From contig NC_021985.1 in the NCBI RefSeq assembly GCF_000444875.1, forward strand, positions 1,178,001 through 1,242,000: a stretch of DNA of 64,000 bases, read 5' to 3'. This DNA comes from Streptomyces collinus Tu 365. GTDB taxonomy: Bacteria; Actinomycetota; Actinomycetes; Streptomycetales; Streptomycetaceae. This document shows, piece by piece, positions 1 through 8,878 of this stretch (position 1 is its first letter; the number at the start of each line of letters is the position of its first letter). Under the pieces are notes generated by a model that saw only the letters and a program-made list of their open reading frames with translations, did not search any database and was not told the origin of the DNA. The position numbers and the translations under genes are program-made.

Positions 1-1113
1 CTCGTGGTGCCGGGCGGTGAGGGCGGCGACGGCGTCCGGGGACGGCCGGGTCGGCAGCGCCGGCCCGGCACCGGTGGCGGCCGGGAGGGTCCAGGCGCCG
101 GTGAGGACCGCGCCGGGGTCGGCCGGGGCGGGGTGCGGTCCGGCACCGACCGCCTTGTGGCCGGTGGTCATGCCCCGGGTCCAGGACGGCAGGCGGGTCT
201 CGCGCACGGGCGCCCCGCCGGCCGGCGGCCAGGTCGTCACCACCGTCGGCACGTACCCGGCCGCCGCACGGGCCGCCGCCAGCCGGCGCCCCACCTCGTC
301 GGCGTCGTAGGGCCGGTCCTCGGGGCGCTTGGCCAGCAGGTCGAGGACGATCCGTTCGAAGGGCGCGGGCAGTTCGGGGCGCCGGACGCGCGGCGGTCCG
401 GGCGGGGTGTCGCGGTGGCCCACGAGGATGGCCCAGGCGTCGTCCAGGTCGAACGGGGGCGTCCCGGTGGCGATCTCGTAGAGCACGCAGCCCAGCGAGT
501 ACAGGTCGCTGCGCTGGTCGACCTCGGTGCCGGCGATCTGCTCCGGGGACATGTAGTGCGGGGTGCCCATCGCGACGCCGGTGCCGGTCAGCCGGGCGGT
601 GAAGCCGATGTCGTGCCCGAGGCGGGCGATGCCGAAGTCGCAGATCTTCACCGTGCCGTCGGCCAGCCGGACGATGTTGGCGGGTTTCAGGTCGCGGTGC
701 ACGACGCCCTGCCGGTGGGTGTACGCGAGGGCGGCCGCCACCTGCTCCGCGATGTCGATCACCTCGTCCACCGGCAGCGGGTGCCCCTCGGCGTCCTCCA
801 GGAGCCGGCTGAGGTCGCGGCCGTCCAGGAGTTCCATGACGAGGTGGAGGACGCCGTCGTCCTCGCCGAAGTCGTGGACGACGGTCACCCCGCGGTGGGA
901 CAGCGCCGCGGCCACCCGGGCCTCCCGGCGGAACCGCTCGCGCACCACCCGGGTGAGGGAGGGGTCGTGCTGCGGGCCGAGCGGCTTGAGGCACTTCACC
1001 GCGACCTGCCGCCCGAGGGACTCGTCCCGGGCCCGCCACACCTCGCCCATGCCGCCCCGCCCGATCAGGTCGAGCAGCCGGTAACGGCCCTGGATCAGCC
1101 TGTTCTCCCCCAT
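1..1113 (-). CDS. Serine/threonine protein kinase, C-terminus beyond window
   Basis: Hanks-type (PknB-like) Ser/Thr kinase read leftward from an ATG at 1113; no stop is reached, so the C-terminal part lies outside the window. The translation begins MGENRLIQGRYRLLDLIG and carries the full set of kinase motifs: glycine loop GRGGMGEVW, the invariant lysine in AVK, catalytic loop HRDLKPANI, DFG, and activation-segment end GTPHYMSPEQ. After the kinase domain (about residues 10-270) comes a Pro/Ala-rich linker without a visible membrane segment before the edge. It phosphorylates unknown cytosolic targets. The Shine-Dalgarno sequence is weak. Its target cannot be inferred from the neighbours. Confidence 0.93.
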   Translation of the reverse strand, partial: MGENRLIQGRYRLLDLIGRGGMGEVWRARDESLGRQVAVKCLKPLGPQHDPSLTRVVRERFRREARVAAALSHRGVTVVHDFGEDDGVLHLVMELLDGRDLSRLLEDAEGHPLPVDEVIDIAEQVAAALAYTHRQGVVHRDLKPANIVRLADGTVKICDFGIARLGHDIGFTARLTGTGVAMGTPHYMSPEQIAGTEVDQRSDLYSLGCVLYEIATGTPPFDLDDAWAILVGHRDTPPGPPRVRRPELPAPFERIVLDLLAKRPEDRPYDADEVGRRLAAARAAAGYVPTVVTTWPPAGGAPVRETRLPSWTRGMTTGHKAVGAGPHPAPADPGAVLTGAWTLPAATGAGPALPTRPSPDAVAALTARHHE

Positions 1114-1234
1114 CGCGCGCCGTCGCCCCCGTCGCCGTCCGCCCCACCCCTCAGGGACAGCGCCACGGCCCCCCGGGCCGCGCGCGACGCGACCCGTTCC
1201 GTGACACACCCCCCTGCCCGTCCAGTATGGCGGG

Positions 1235-2083
1235 CTATCGCCCCACTTTGTATGGTGCGGGCCGGGCTCCCGGGCCGAGTCTCGCCATGGCGCGCAGGAC
1301 GTGTTTGGGCGGCAGCTGCCAGCGCAGACGTGCGGGAACGCACCGCAGCACGGTGCCCGTGGCCCGGAGGCGGCGGGTGACGGTGGCGGCCGCGGGGGCC
1401 GGCCTGCCGTACAGCTCGTGGGCGTACGGGGGCAGGGAGGCGTAGGCCAGCTGCGCCACGCGCCGCCACAGCACCTCGCGCGCGGGGAGCAGGAGGGGGT
1501 GCGTCGGCGGACGGAGGAGGAAGTCGTCCACTTCGCGTGCCTCGGGTCCCGCGGCCAGTGCGGGCCGCACCTTCTCGAAGTACCGGGCCAGCTCGCCCCG
1601 GTCCGCCGGGACGGCGTCCGGGTCGAGGCCCACCAGGCGGGCGCTGACGCGGTGTTCGGCGATGTAGCGGTCGGCGTCGGCGTCGCCGAGCGGGAAGCCG
1701 GAGCGGCGCAGGACGTGCAGGTAGGAGTCGATCTCCGCGCAGTGCACCCAGAGCAGCAGTTCCGGCTCGTCGACGCCGTAGCGCTCGCCGGTCGCGGGGT
1801 CGGTCGCGCCGAGCAGCCGGTGGATCCGGCGCACCCGGGCGCCCGCCCGCTCTGCGGCCGCCGTGGTGCCGTACGTCGTGGTGCCGACGAAGTCCGCGGT
1901 ACGCATCAGCCGGCCCCAGGCGTCACGGCGGAAGTCGGAGTTCTGCAGCACGCCACGGACCGCCCGCGGGTGCAGGGCCTGCAGATACAGCGCGCGGATG
2001 CCGGCGACCCACATCATCGGATCGCCGTGCATCTGCCAGGTCACCGAGGTGGGTCCGAACAGCCCCGGATCACGACCGGTCAT
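1235..2083 (-). CDS. MpaB/latex-clearing-type oxygenase (DUF2236)
   Basis: About 282 residues of the DUF2236 family, which includes fungal MpaB and the rubber oxygenase Lcp, heme proteins that cleave or oxidise hydrophobic substrates. The N-terminal family signature is visible as HGDPMMWVAGIRALYLQALHP. The start at 2083 is preceded by GGAGG with good spacing; an upstream extension to 2158 has no such site. It lies 81 bp downstream of, and in the same direction as, the P450 ending at 2165, so it may be the last gene of the leftward half of the RiPP-like cluster, but family members also occur alone in streptomycetes, so membership is uncertain. Substrate unknown. Confidence 0.75.
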   Translation of the reverse strand: MTGRDPGLFGPTSVTWQMHGDPMMWVAGIRALYLQALHPRAVRGVLQNSDFRRDAWGRLMRTADFVGTTTYGTTAAAERAGARVRRIHRLLGATDPATGERYGVDEPELLLWVHCAEIDSYLHVLRRSGFPLGDADADRYIAEHRVSARLVGLDPDAVPADRGELARYFEKVRPALAAGPEAREVDDFLLRPPTHPLLLPAREVLWRRVAQLAYASLPPYAHELYGRPAPAAATVTRRLRATGTVLRCVPARLRWQLPPKHVLRAMARLGPGARPAPYKVGR

Positions 2084-2164
2084 GCGCTCACCTCCACCCT
2101 GCGCCCACGATGCCACGGGGGCGGGCGGAGCGGTACGTGACCGTGCCCCCCACCGCACGGGAGG

Positions 2165-3331
2165 CTAGTCGGCGCACTCGACCCAGATCGGGAGCTCGAC
2201 GAGACCGTTCATGACCATGGTCTCGTGGAAACGCAGCTCCGACGGCTCCACGGTCAGACCGAAACGCGTCGTTCCCGAGAGGAACATGCGCAGGGCCTGC
2301 ATCGCGATCAGACGGGTGACCGGAATACCCAGGCACGAATGCCGCCCGCGACCGAACGTCAGATGCTCGAAATCCCGACCGCGCGTGGGGTCGAACCTGT
2401 GGGCGTCGGGGAATGCCGACGTGTCCCTGTTGCAGACGTCCACGCCGATGACGAGGAGAGTACCTGCGGGAACCGAGTACTTGCCGATCACGGACGACCG
2501 CTTCGTCATCCGGTAGATCCCCCGGGCGATCGGACTCGCGTACCGCTGCACTTCGTGGACGAGGCCGGGCAGCAGCGTCTCGTCCTCGCGTACGAGACTC
2601 TGGGTCCCCGGATCCTGCGCCAGGCAGAGGATCCCGTTCGTGATCAGTGCCGCCAGCACCTCGACACCCGACAGCGCGAGCAGCCGAGTGTTCGCCGCGA
2701 CCTGTCGGTCGTCGAGAGAGGGCAGTTCCGCCATCAGGTCCGACACGAGGTCATCGGCGGGGTGGGCACGCCTGTCGCGCACCCAGTCGACGAGCGTGGC
2801 GTCGAGTTCGCGCACCGGGTATCCCTGGTAGACCGCGTTCCTCAGGGCCGAGACGAGGTTCGCGTCGAGCCCGAGCAGCCGCGACATGACACTGTCGGCG
2901 ACCGGCACGCCGATCGACGCGACCGCGTCGAGCCTCCCCAGGGCGAGAGCGCTCTCGATCGACTGCTGGACATCCTGGATCAGCTGGTCCGAGACATCGC
3001 GGACGCGAGCGTCGATGACCCTCCGCAGTGCGCGCCGTACGCGGCGGTGCTCTTCCCCGTCGGTCTGGTTGACCGCGAAGACCGCCTCGGACGCCGCGTC
3101 CGGATGCGACTCGGCCGGCTCGTCGAAAACGCTGGCCATGAGTTCGCCCGCGCTGCCGTAGGTCTCGACGTCGGACAGGATGCGGGTGGCTTCGCCGTGA
3201 TCGTTGACGAGCAGTCCCACCCCTGCCGTTCCCATGCGCATCGGAACGACGGTGGCGGCCGGCTCCGCCGAGCTTCGCGACACGGTCCGCTCATCGAGTG
3301 TCCCGCGGAAGAGGATCTTGCCGTCAGACAC
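2165..3331 (-). CDS. Cytochrome P450 (RiPP-like cluster)
   Basis: A 388-residue P450 with GTG start that overlaps the end of the upstream gene by 8 nt, so the two are probably translationally coupled. The heme-binding loop FGRGRHSCLG places the thiolate cysteine near residue 333, and the K-helix ExxR is EVQR. The I-helix is odd: it reads LSGVEVLAA, keeping the acidic residue but with valine where most P450s have the oxygen-activating threonine. Such a change is known in P450s doing unusual chemistry, or with substrate-assisted proton delivery, so the reaction cannot be called hydroxylation with confidence. Inferred role: oxidative tailoring of the peptide made by this cluster. Confidence 0.9.
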   Translation of the reverse strand: MSDGKILFRGTLDERTVSRSSAEPAATVVPMRMGTAGVGLLVNDHGEATRILSDVETYGSAGELMASVFDEPAESHPDAASEAVFAVNQTDGEEHRRVRRALRRVIDARVRDVSDQLIQDVQQSIESALALGRLDAVASIGVPVADSVMSRLLGLDANLVSALRNAVYQGYPVRELDATLVDWVRDRRAHPADDLVSDLMAELPSLDDRQVAANTRLLALSGVEVLAALITNGILCLAQDPGTQSLVREDETLLPGLVHEVQRYASPIARGIYRMTKRSSVIGKYSVPAGTLLVIGVDVCNRDTSAFPDAHRFDPTRGRDFEHLTFGRGRHSCLGIPVTRLIAMQALRMFLSGTTRFGLTVEPSELRFHETMVMNGLVELPIWVECAD

Positions 3332-3896
3332 ACCAGACTCCTTGCCTTACGGCAATACCCACACCGTGGTCGCCGGAACGAAAGACGAGGTCGTGCAGTG
3401 CGAGAGCCTGCAGACTGGCCGCCTCCGCGGGGGTGATCGTGTGCCCCCAGCGGCTCGCGTCCAGCACGGCTGCCGCCGGTTCCGAGCGGTCGACATCGAC
3501 GCGGCGACGTTCCCCGTGGCGGGTGTCCTCCACGGCCAGGAACGTCGGACCGCGCCGAACGACAAGGGATTCCCCCTGCCGCGCCGACCACGCGAAGGTG
3601 CCGTCCGACTGCCGTGGCGGGTCGAGGTGGCGCAGGCACCCGACCTCCAGGGCGCCGCAGTCGCCGCTCCACGCGACCCGCAGACCGACGCCGCGCGCGT
3701 CACGCAGCAGCGCGATCAAGGAGACGAGTTCCCGATCGCCCATCTCCGGCATGGCGAAGTGACCGGCCAGTCGGACCCCGGCGTATCCCGACCGGGTCAG
3801 GGTGACGAGGTCCTCCCGGCCCCGCATCGCGTGGAGGTTCACTGACGCGAAGAGCCTCCGTCGGTTCGACCGCCGCCCTGCTGTCTGCTTCGTCAC
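3324..3896 (-). CDS. DUF5825-like small protein of RiPP cluster
   Basis: A 190-residue soluble protein without signal peptide or membrane segment. I believe it is a DUF5825-type protein, a family I associate with RiPP-maturation radical SAM genes; no biochemical function is known to me. The GTG start at 3896 forms a GTGA overlap with the stop of the radical SAM gene upstream (a TTG at 3899 is possible but less likely), and the 3-prime end overlaps the P450 by 8 nt. This tight coupling argues for a partner or accessory of the radical SAM enzyme. It has several cysteines and an Arg-rich N-terminus (GRRSNRRR). Family assignment is by recollection and should be treated as tentative. Confidence 0.75.
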   Translation of the reverse strand: MTKQTAGRRSNRRRLFASVNLHAMRGREDLVTLTRSGYAGVRLAGHFAMPEMGDRELVSLIALLRDARGVGLRVAWSGDCGALEVGCLRHLDPPRQSDGTFAWSARQGESLVVRRGPTFLAVEDTRHGERRRVDVDRSEPAAAVLDASRWGHTITPAEAASLQALALHDLVFRSGDHGVGIAVRQGVWCV

Positions 3897-5815
3897 CAAC
3901 GCAATCCCGTCGCCAGCGCCAGATAGGTGGCATCCTCGTGAAAGACGATTCCGAGCTCCGTCCAGCTCTCGACGAGTTCTTCGAGCCGGTCTTCCGGCAC
4001 CGCGATCCCGAGCGAGGACATCGTGGAAGCGAGCGCGGGAAGCGTTTTGCCCTTGGCCAGTGCCCGGTAGGCCTCGGCCTCGAGACCCGGTGGAAGCACC
4101 ACCTCACGGGAGGGCCAGGCGGACCGGTCGTCGACGACGACGAGCGAGTCGTCCGGCGCCGGCAGGGCGACCAGCCGGGACAGCGACGCGTTGGCCCTCC
4201 AGTCCGCCACCGCTTCGCGCAACTTCCCGTACGGCTCCGGTGATATGCCGGCGGGCGCAGACTCGAACACGTAGACGAAGTCGTCCAGTGCGTCCACCAC
4301 CCCCTCGTAGGCGCTCACCAGGTTGCGCGAGGGACCGAGAGCTTTGAGACCGAGTTCCGGGTCGTCGAAGTAGGGGCTGAAGCGTTCCAGTTTGATCGGG
4401 AAGACCCCGGCGGGCGGCGTCAGATGATGCAGGGACGGGAGCGCGTCGATCAACGCCGTGTAGTCGCGGTCGTCCTCCCCGGGGAAGCCCACGAGGATGT
4501 TCCACGACGGGTAGATCCTGCAGGTGGCACAGTCCCGCAGGAACCTCACGTTCTGCCACCCGGTCACCCCCTTGCGCATGATGCGCAGGATCGGTGTACA
4601 GAGGCTCTCGACACCCGGTTGCAGTTGCGTGAAACCGGCGCGCGCGAGGGACTCGAGCTGACCGAAGTTGAGGTTCGACTTCACCTCGGCGAACAGCCGG
4701 ACGTCCCATTCGGCGGGCAGCGCCAGGTCCGTGGTCAGACGGGCGACATGGTCGGGCGCCAGAATGTTGTCGGCGAACACCAGGTCGAGCACGTGGTGGC
4801 GACGGACAGCCCGGCTCGCCTCCGCCCGCACGCGCTCGGCGGGCTTCGCGCGATGAGCCATGGCCGACCCGTTCAGGCCGCAGAAGGTGCAGTGGTGCTT
4901 CGCGCCCCACCAGCACCCGCGGCTGGCCTCCAGGGGGATCTTGACATCGATGAGCCGGGCGACCGGAGACTTCCCCAAGTCGCGGAAGTAGTGGTCGTAT
5001 ACGGGCTCCGGCACCACGTTCATGGAGACGGGCGTCGGTCCGATGGGGTTGCTGACCGAGGCTCCGTCGCTGTCGCGCCAGCACAGGCCGGGCACGGCAC
5101 GCAGCGGTTCGTCGCGCCTGGTCCCGTCACCGCTCCGACGTTCCGCGATGTGGGCGACGAGCGGCGCGATCGAGCGCTCCGCCTCGCCCCGGACCACGTA
5201 GTCGAACTCCGTGCGAGCGCGGTGGACCGCCGTACCCTGCACGCCGTCGCAGTTCGCCCCGCCGAGCATCGTGACGACGCCCGGGGCCAGCTCCTTGACG
5301 CGGTGCGCGAGCGCGAACGAGGCGATGTTCTGGTCGAACGTCGTCGTCAACCCCAGGACGTCGACGCCTGACGAAACGAGATCCCGGGCCAACTCGTCGA
5401 TGAAGGCGGGCGCCGCGCGGAACATCGCACAGTAGGCGTCGACGTGCTCGCTGTCGCTCAGGAGGTCGTGGAAACTCGTGTCGCGTGGGTCGACGCCGGG
5501 GCGGAAACAGCTGGAGAAGACCCATTCGCCGACCCCGAACACCTCGGCGTCGACGATCAGTTCGTAGTGCTCACGTTCGAGGCCCACGTCCCGGAGCAGG
5601 AAGTCGAGCCACCTGATGTTGCCGTAGACGACATCGAGCTTCGCCACTTCTCCGCGCTTGCGGAACAGCGGAGCGATCGTGCTCAGCGCCAGTGAGGGCA
5701 TGTCCACCACGGCCCAGGGCATGCAGACCAACGCGACCGAAAGGGCACCCTCGTGCACGACCGGCGGGTCCGGATCCAGCACCGGTCGTCGGTGCCCGAT
5801 CTGCATCAGTTCCAC
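3893..5815 (-). CDS. B12-binding radical SAM RiPP-maturation enzyme
   Basis: A 640-residue protein with an N-terminal cobalamin-binding Rossmann domain (about residues 25-230; DVLGLTTTFDQNIASF then MLGGANCDG) and a radical SAM domain. The cluster-binding cysteines are C301, C309 and C312 in the motif SRGCWWGAKHHCTFCG, a CX7CX2C spacing typical of the RiPP maturation radical SAM protein 1 family (TIGR03975), now usually described as peptide C-methyltransferases. The C-terminal 100 residues look like a winged-helix tail that could bind a leader peptide. The GTG at 5815 has AGGAG upstream; an ATG follows three codons later. Predicted role: radical methylation or another modification of an unactivated carbon in the precursor. 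Confidence 0.92.
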   Translation of the reverse strand: MELMQIGHRRPVLDPDPPVVHEGALSVALVCMPWAVVDMPSLALSTIAPLFRKRGEVAKLDVVYGNIRWLDFLLRDVGLEREHYELIVDAEVFGVGEWVFSSCFRPGVDPRDTSFHDLLSDSEHVDAYCAMFRAAPAFIDELARDLVSSGVDVLGLTTTFDQNIASFALAHRVKELAPGVVTMLGGANCDGVQGTAVHRARTEFDYVVRGEAERSIAPLVAHIAERRSGDGTRRDEPLRAVPGLCWRDSDGASVSNPIGPTPVSMNVVPEPVYDHYFRDLGKSPVARLIDVKIPLEASRGCWWGAKHHCTFCGLNGSAMAHRAKPAERVRAEASRAVRRHHVLDLVFADNILAPDHVARLTTDLALPAEWDVRLFAEVKSNLNFGQLESLARAGFTQLQPGVESLCTPILRIMRKGVTGWQNVRFLRDCATCRIYPSWNILVGFPGEDDRDYTALIDALPSLHHLTPPAGVFPIKLERFSPYFDDPELGLKALGPSRNLVSAYEGVVDALDDFVYVFESAPAGISPEPYGKLREAVADWRANASLSRLVALPAPDDSLVVVDDRSAWPSREVVLPPGLEAEAYRALAKGKTLPALASTMSSLGIAVPEDRLEELVESWTELGIVFHEDATYLALATGLRW

Positions 5816-5840
5816 TGCGGCTCCTCGTCGTTGGCCTGTT

Positions 5841-7109
5841 TCACGATGCCTTTTCGTCGGCGGGCTTCTCGGTCCCGGTGGTCACCCGCGCACCCCGGAG
5901 GAGCACGGGGAGCCACAGGAGGCACGCCAGCAGCGGGACCGCGGCGTACGTGGCCATGCCGGCACTGGAGCCCAACCCGTCCATGAGCACGCCGAGTACG
6001 AGATAGCCGGTGCCGATGAGCGCCGACTCCACGAACGAGATCATCGACAGCAGGCTCGCCCGGTGGCGTGACGGCACCGCCTCGTTGAGCACGTTGTCCA
6101 CGAGCACCGCGGTGATCTCGGGAATTCCGACCAGGACCAGGAACGCGGCGATGGTGACCCACACGAGGCCGAGGCCGCTCAGACCGAGTGCCGCGGCGAG
6201 CGCCAGGAGGCCCACCGGCACGATGACCCGGTACCCGACGCGCCGGTTCGCTTGATCCGAGAGCAGGGGAACGAGTCCGCCGACGAAGAATCCCGCCGAG
6301 ATGACCACGCTGACCAACGCGGTGCCCGCTCCCTGGTCGGAGAGGGTCTTCTGGGTGAAGATGATGAACGGCGTCAATGTCGCGTGCATCAGTCCCGACA
6401 CCACGACAAGCGTCACGAGTGCCGGCGTGGCGACCCGGAGCATCGCCCGCCACGCTGTCGCGTCGCGGTGCGCCTCGGCTCCGTCCTGCTCGTCCACCGC
6501 GTCCGCGCCGCGGATCTCGGGCACCCGTACCATGAGCACCACCACGGCCAGGACGAGGCACGACGCCGAACCGACGTAGACGGCTCCCCAGGAGATCCGC
6601 TGGAGTTGGCCGCCGAGGATGATGGCGGCTCCCGAGGTGACCGTCCCGAGCATGGTGAACCGGGACTTGACCTTGACATAGCGGGCCGTCGCACCGCGAC
6701 GCACGAGCAGGTCGTACAGCAGGGCGGTGTCCGAACCGGACACACATGCCATGCCCACGCCCTGGCCGACGAACAGCGCCAGAAACACCCAGTAGTCGGT
6801 GAACGTCCCCTGGCCGAGCAGACATCCAGCTATCAGGATCTGCCCGATCACGATGCTGGCTCGCCTGCCGATCCGGTCGGCGATGACTCCCGTCGGCAAC
6901 TCGGCAAGCCCGCTGACCAGGTAGATCAGAGTCTGCAGGAGGGCCACCTGCCCGGCGGAGAAACCTCGATGCTGAAGGAAGAGAACGAACACGCCCCGCT
7001 GGAACAACGAGTTGGCGAGCACGGCGTACACGTAGAACGGGCGCGTGACGTCTCGTGCCGCGTCGTCGACTGCGGCCGACCCGCCGAGGGCCTCCGTGGT
7101 GCCGGTCAT
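5841..7109 (-). CDS. MFS transporter, probable product exporter
   Basis: A 422-residue major facilitator with about twelve hydrophobic segments and the loop 2-3 signature GVIADRIGRRASIV. It stands 25 bp upstream of the radical SAM gene in the same direction and is therefore probably cotranscribed with it. As the only transporter of the cluster it most likely exports the mature product and may give self-resistance. MFS pumps usually move small molecules, so its presence instead of a peptide ABC exporter suggests a small final product; this is inference. The ATG at 7109 has GGGGGAG upstream. Confidence 0.9.
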   Translation of the reverse strand: MTGTTEALGGSAAVDDAARDVTRPFYVYAVLANSLFQRGVFVLFLQHRGFSAGQVALLQTLIYLVSGLAELPTGVIADRIGRRASIVIGQILIAGCLLGQGTFTDYWVFLALFVGQGVGMACVSGSDTALLYDLLVRRGATARYVKVKSRFTMLGTVTSGAAIILGGQLQRISWGAVYVGSASCLVLAVVVLMVRVPEIRGADAVDEQDGAEAHRDATAWRAMLRVATPALVTLVVVSGLMHATLTPFIIFTQKTLSDQGAGTALVSVVISAGFFVGGLVPLLSDQANRRVGYRVIVPVGLLALAAALGLSGLGLVWVTIAAFLVLVGIPEITAVLVDNVLNEAVPSRHRASLLSMISFVESALIGTGYLVLGVLMDGLGSSAGMATYAAVPLLACLLWLPVLLRGARVTTGTEKPADEKAS

Positions 7110-7271
7110 GCTGCGGGCTCCCCCTGCTGACTCCGGTGATCATTGATGTCGGGCCTGTGCCGCCCACCGGAACCTACAGTCCGTACGTCGCGCGGGACAT
7201 CGGGCCGGCCCTGCGGGACCCGTCGCCGGCGCCGCGGCCCTCCTCGGTGAAGGTTGCTCAGCCTCATTCAC

Positions 7272-8510
7272 TTACCAGCTCACGGGCATCTTCTTGACGC
7301 CGTACCCGAGCCCGTCGTCCATGAACGGGAGGTCCGCGAGGTCGGCGGCCAGAGTCAGTGTCGGAATGCGCCGGAACAAGGCGGCGAACACGACCTGGAG
7401 CTCCAGGCGGGCCAGCGGCTGGCCGGTGCACTTGTGCACACCGAACCCGAAGGCGAGCTGCTGACCGGCGTCGCGGCGCAGGTCCAGCTTCCCGGCGTCG
7501 GGGAACACGCTGTCGTCGCGGTTGCCGATCTCTTCCGGGAGGATCAGACCCTCGCCGGCGCGGATCACCTGCCCGGCGATCTCGATGTCCTCGACGGCCA
7601 CGCGGCGACGGCCGGGCTGGACGGTGGTCAGGTAGCGCAGCAACTCGTCGACGGCCGCGGCGACCTGGGGGCCGTCGGAGTCCTTCAGGACGGCGATCTG
7701 GTCGGGATGCTGCAGCAGGGCCAGCGTGCCCAGCGCGATCATGCTGGCTGTGGTCTCGTGCCCCGAGATCAGCAGGAACAGGACCAGCATCACCAGCTGG
7801 TGCCGGTTCAGCTGGCCGGTGGCCAGCCGTTCGGTGGCCAACTGGGACAGCAGGTCGTCCTCGGGGGCGGCGAGCTTGCGGCCGATCAGCTTGGCCAGGT
7901 AGTGGTACAGCTCGCCCTGGGACTTGTTCACGGCGTCGTCCGGTACGTCGCTGCCGGTCATCGTCCTGATGGCGTGCTGGAAGAAGTCGTGGTCCTCGTA
8001 AGGGACGCCGAGCACGTGGCAGATGGTGATGGACGGAATCGGCAGGGCGAAGTCCGCCACGAAATCCGCCGGCTTCGGGCCGGCCAGCAGAGCGTCGATG
8101 TGGTCGTCGACGACCTGCCGGACCGTGGGCCGCAGTTGCTCGACCTTGCGCGGGGTGAACGGCCGGGCGATCATCCGGCGCAGCCGGAGGTGCTCGGGGC
8201 CTTCCATGGCGGTCAGGAACTGGCCTTCTTCATGGTGGTCCCGCAGGAACTGACTGTGGAACGGGTAGCCCGGCTGCATCCAGTCCGCGCTCACCCGGCG
8301 GTCCGACAGCAGCGCGCACTGCTCCGCATGCCTCGTCACCAGCCACGGAGTGCTGTCGTCCCAGAGCCGGACTCGGACCAGCGGCGCCCGTTCCTGCAGC
8401 TCGGCGAGCCCGGGCGCCGGATCCAGCGGACAGCCGGGCGCCCTGGGAATCGGAAAGAACGGGACTGCCGTGGATTCCAGATCAGGAACGTTGGCCTGCG
8501 AAGACGTCAC
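7272..8510 (-). CDS. Cytochrome P450, CYP105-like
   Basis: A 412-residue P450 with canonical I-helix motif ISGHETT, K-helix ELLR and heme loop FGFGVHKCTG (cysteine near residue 361); the residue after the cysteine is Thr rather than the usual Leu. The order and the N-terminus (FFPIPRAPGCPLDPAP) resemble the CYP105 group common in Streptomyces secondary metabolism. I chose the GTG at 8510 because GGAG lies at good spacing and the protein then begins like its relatives; an ATG at 8552 and a longer form to 8657 are possible. First gene of the leftward arm, facing the precursor gene across 405 bp. Predicted to oxidise the modified peptide. Confidence 0.9.
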   Translation of the reverse strand: MTSSQANVPDLESTAVPFFPIPRAPGCPLDPAPGLAELQERAPLVRVRLWDDSTPWLVTRHAEQCALLSDRRVSADWMQPGYPFHSQFLRDHHEEGQFLTAMEGPEHLRLRRMIARPFTPRKVEQLRPTVRQVVDDHIDALLAGPKPADFVADFALPIPSITICHVLGVPYEDHDFFQHAIRTMTGSDVPDDAVNKSQGELYHYLAKLIGRKLAAPEDDLLSQLATERLATGQLNRHQLVMLVLFLLISGHETTASMIALGTLALLQHPDQIAVLKDSDGPQVAAAVDELLRYLTTVQPGRRRVAVEDIEIAGQVIRAGEGLILPEEIGNRDDSVFPDAGKLDLRRDAGQQLAFGFGVHKCTGQPLARLELQVVFAALFRRIPTLTLAADLADLPFMDDGLGYGVKKMPVSW

Positions 8511-8749
8511 AATCCTAGCTCCGTCCCGAATGTCACATAACGGAATACGCATGAAGAGTGGAGCCGACGGGAAATCATCCGTGTTCAGGCTTTGCGCGCT
8601 GAAGGTGAGGAGCGTCAGACGGCGACCTCTCCGCTTGACGCTGTTCCGGATCGGCACCCTACCCAGATTCGATCAAGCTCTACAAGGGGCGGGTCCGCCG
8701 GAACTGGTGGTCCTGCGTGGCGGAAGACCGAAGAACTCCCGTCGTCGCA

Positions 8750-8774
8750 GGCCACAGGGCACGTCCCTGTGGCC
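8750..8774. promoter_or_regulatory. Perfect inverted repeat, candidate operator
   Basis: GGCCACAGGG at 8750-8759 and CCCTGTGGCC at 8765-8774 are perfect 10-bp inverted arms around the 5-bp spacer cacgt. It lies about midway between the two divergent transcription units, so it could be a repressor or activator site, or a transcript hairpin. No regulator is encoded in the cluster, so the binding protein is unknown. Confidence 0.45.
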
Positions 8775-8848
8775 GGCGATGTCACTGCCGCACATCGCCC
8801 GATGGTTCCGGGACCAGGTGTGCCCACCTGCGATGTGTGCACCGCCCA

Positions 8849-8878
8849 TTGACGTGACGCCAAGAAGCGTATGGGATA
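8849..8878 (+). promoter_or_regulatory. Candidate sigma-70-type promoter of precursor gene
   Basis: TTGACG at 8849-8854 matches the -35 consensus of the main Streptomyces sigma factor. TATGGG (8870) or GGGATA (8873) could serve as a weak -10 at spacing 15 or 18. It is about 40-60 bp upstream of the precursor start codon. The -10 match is poor, so this remains a suggestion. Confidence 0.3.

Noticed and set aside
4..1380. Long plus-strand frame opposite the kinase gene
   Set aside because: It is the antisense shadow of the kinase; its Arg/Gly-rich translation has no domain and the minus strand carries all kinase motifs.
8592..8852. A plus-strand 86-codon frame in the divergent spacer as an extra precursor
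   Set aside because: No ribosome site before the ATG, basic low-complexity composition and no leader-like part.
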